Assembly: GCA_003645735.1 (NCBI GenBank)
Contig: QNBQ01000011.1
Location: 1-13,950 of the forward strand
Direction: 5' to 3'
DNA length: 13,950 nt
DNA from: Candidatus Poribacteria bacterium
GTDB taxonomy: Bacteria; Poribacteria; WGA-4E; B28-G17
Shown here one piece after another: positions 13,558 through 13,950 of this stretch. Under the pieces are notes generated by a model. The model was given only the letters and a program-made list of their open reading frames with translations. It did no database searches and had not been told where the DNA came from. How positions within the stretch are numbered: position 1 is the first letter of the stretch; each line of letters starts with the position of its first letter. A program made the position numbers and the translations under genes.

Positions 13558-13950
13558 ATGGCCGATAGATCCTTGGAGCAAAGGCTTAGAAGGCTTGGGG
13601 CCGGATGGAAGGCCGTTTTGATCTTCAGGGGGCTGTTGATGTGGGCGGGGCTGAGCGGCCTCTCCTGCGGGGCGGCCCTCCTGTTCACATCGATCCCCCT
13701 GCCGATCGCCGTCAAGCTGGCGATAGCGGCGTTGGCGGCGGGCGTCTCGCTTTGGTCGCTCTGGAGATGGCTGATAAAGCCCTCCCTCTCCGACACCTCC
13801 CCCCTGAACGTCGCCAAGAGGGTGGAGAGGGCATATCCTGAGTCGGACGCGGTCGTCGTGACCGCCTACCAGCTGGGGCAGGGGGACGAGGCCCGGAAGC
13901 TGGGGTATTCGCCGCTCTTCCTGGAGATGGTGAGGCGCCGCGGGGAGGAG
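13558..13950 (+). CDS. DUF4175-like membrane protein, N-terminal part (3' partial)
   Basis: The frame is open from ATG 13558 to the window end: 131 codons without a stop. After a basic N-terminus (S-L-E-Q-R-L-R-R-L) come two predicted membrane helices, about 19-44 and 49-70. The segment N-V-A-K-R-V-E-R-A-Y-P, followed by a T-A-Y-Q-L piece, fits the V-A-x-x-V-E-x-x-x-P pattern of DUF4175-like proteins. These are large membrane proteins with long coiled or disordered parts, often in operons with AAA ATPase/VWA proteins. The start is 7 nt after the TSUP stop, with GAGG inside it, so it belongs to the same operon. The family call rests on the short motif only. Confidence 0.55.
   Translation, partial: MADRSLEQRLRRLGAGWKAVLIFRGLLMWAGLSGLSCGAALLFTSIPLPIAVKLAIAALAAGVSLWSLWRWLIKPSLSDTSPLNVAKRVERAYPESDAVVVTAYQLGQGDEARKLGYSPLFLEMVRRRGEE

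Overview
The window is a GC-rich, gene-dense piece of a bacterial chromosome. The best lineage clue is the C-terminal domain of the protein at 6292-6930. It carries a Y-P-N-P-x-N-P-E-T-W-I-P motif and ends in a G-I-Y-F-Y-E beta-strand pattern, a FlgD-like/type IX-like sorting tail whose N-P-E-T-W-I-P variant is, from memory, typical of Candidatus Poribacteria and relatives. Other genes fit that lineage: a xylose-isomerase-like TIM barrel enzyme, a large six-hairpin glycosidase and TPR proteins. This assignment is an inference from motifs, not a database result.

Layout. (a) 1-96: the last 31 codons of a gene ending in the same kind of sorting tail. (b) 104-779, minus strand: a TumA/TumE-type toxin-antitoxin pair, convergent with (a) and divergent from the next gene. 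(c) 929-3844: a 971-aa glycoside hydrolase with an N-terminal carbohydrate-binding-like domain and its own sigma70-type promoter. (d) 3914-4699, minus strand: a TPR protein whose natural C-terminus may lie in another frame, downstream to 3855. (e) 4700-4921: a divergent promoter region with two consensus TTGACA boxes and GC-rich hairpins near both ribosome-binding sites. (f) 4922-6930: a PrsR/NtrC-type sigma54 response regulator overlapping by 4 bp a small secreted FN3 plus sorting-domain protein. (g) 7204-8604: an unusual fusion of winged-helix (HARE-HTH-like) regions, a pRiA4b ORF-3-like domain and a B-box/ZZ-like Cys/His zinc module, alone between two non-coding stretches of about 270 bp. 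(h) 8870-13950: a tightly packed seven-gene plus-strand operon that runs off the window. Its genes are a sugar isomerase/epimerase, chorismate mutase-prephenate dehydratase (pheA), a CysO-like sulfur carrier, a PhnP-like metallo-beta-lactamase-fold hydrolase, a double-anchored lipoprotein, a TSUP (TauE/SafE) exporter and a DUF4175-like membrane protein.

How the genes work together. The TA pair and the 7204 gene look like accessory genes. The regulator and sorting-domain pair is translationally coupled and probably concerns cell-surface or secreted products. The long operon mixes phenylalanine synthesis with a protein sulfur carrier and a sulfite/sulfonate-type exporter, so sulfur-amino-acid and aromatic-amino-acid metabolism may be co-expressed. 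No RNA genes, insertion sequences, CRISPR arrays or convincing intrinsic terminators were found. The most interesting items are the HARE-HTH/pRiA4b/zinc-module protein, the sulfur-carrier operon, the PrsR-like regulator paired with a sorting-domain protein, and the probable frameshift at the end of the TPR gene.
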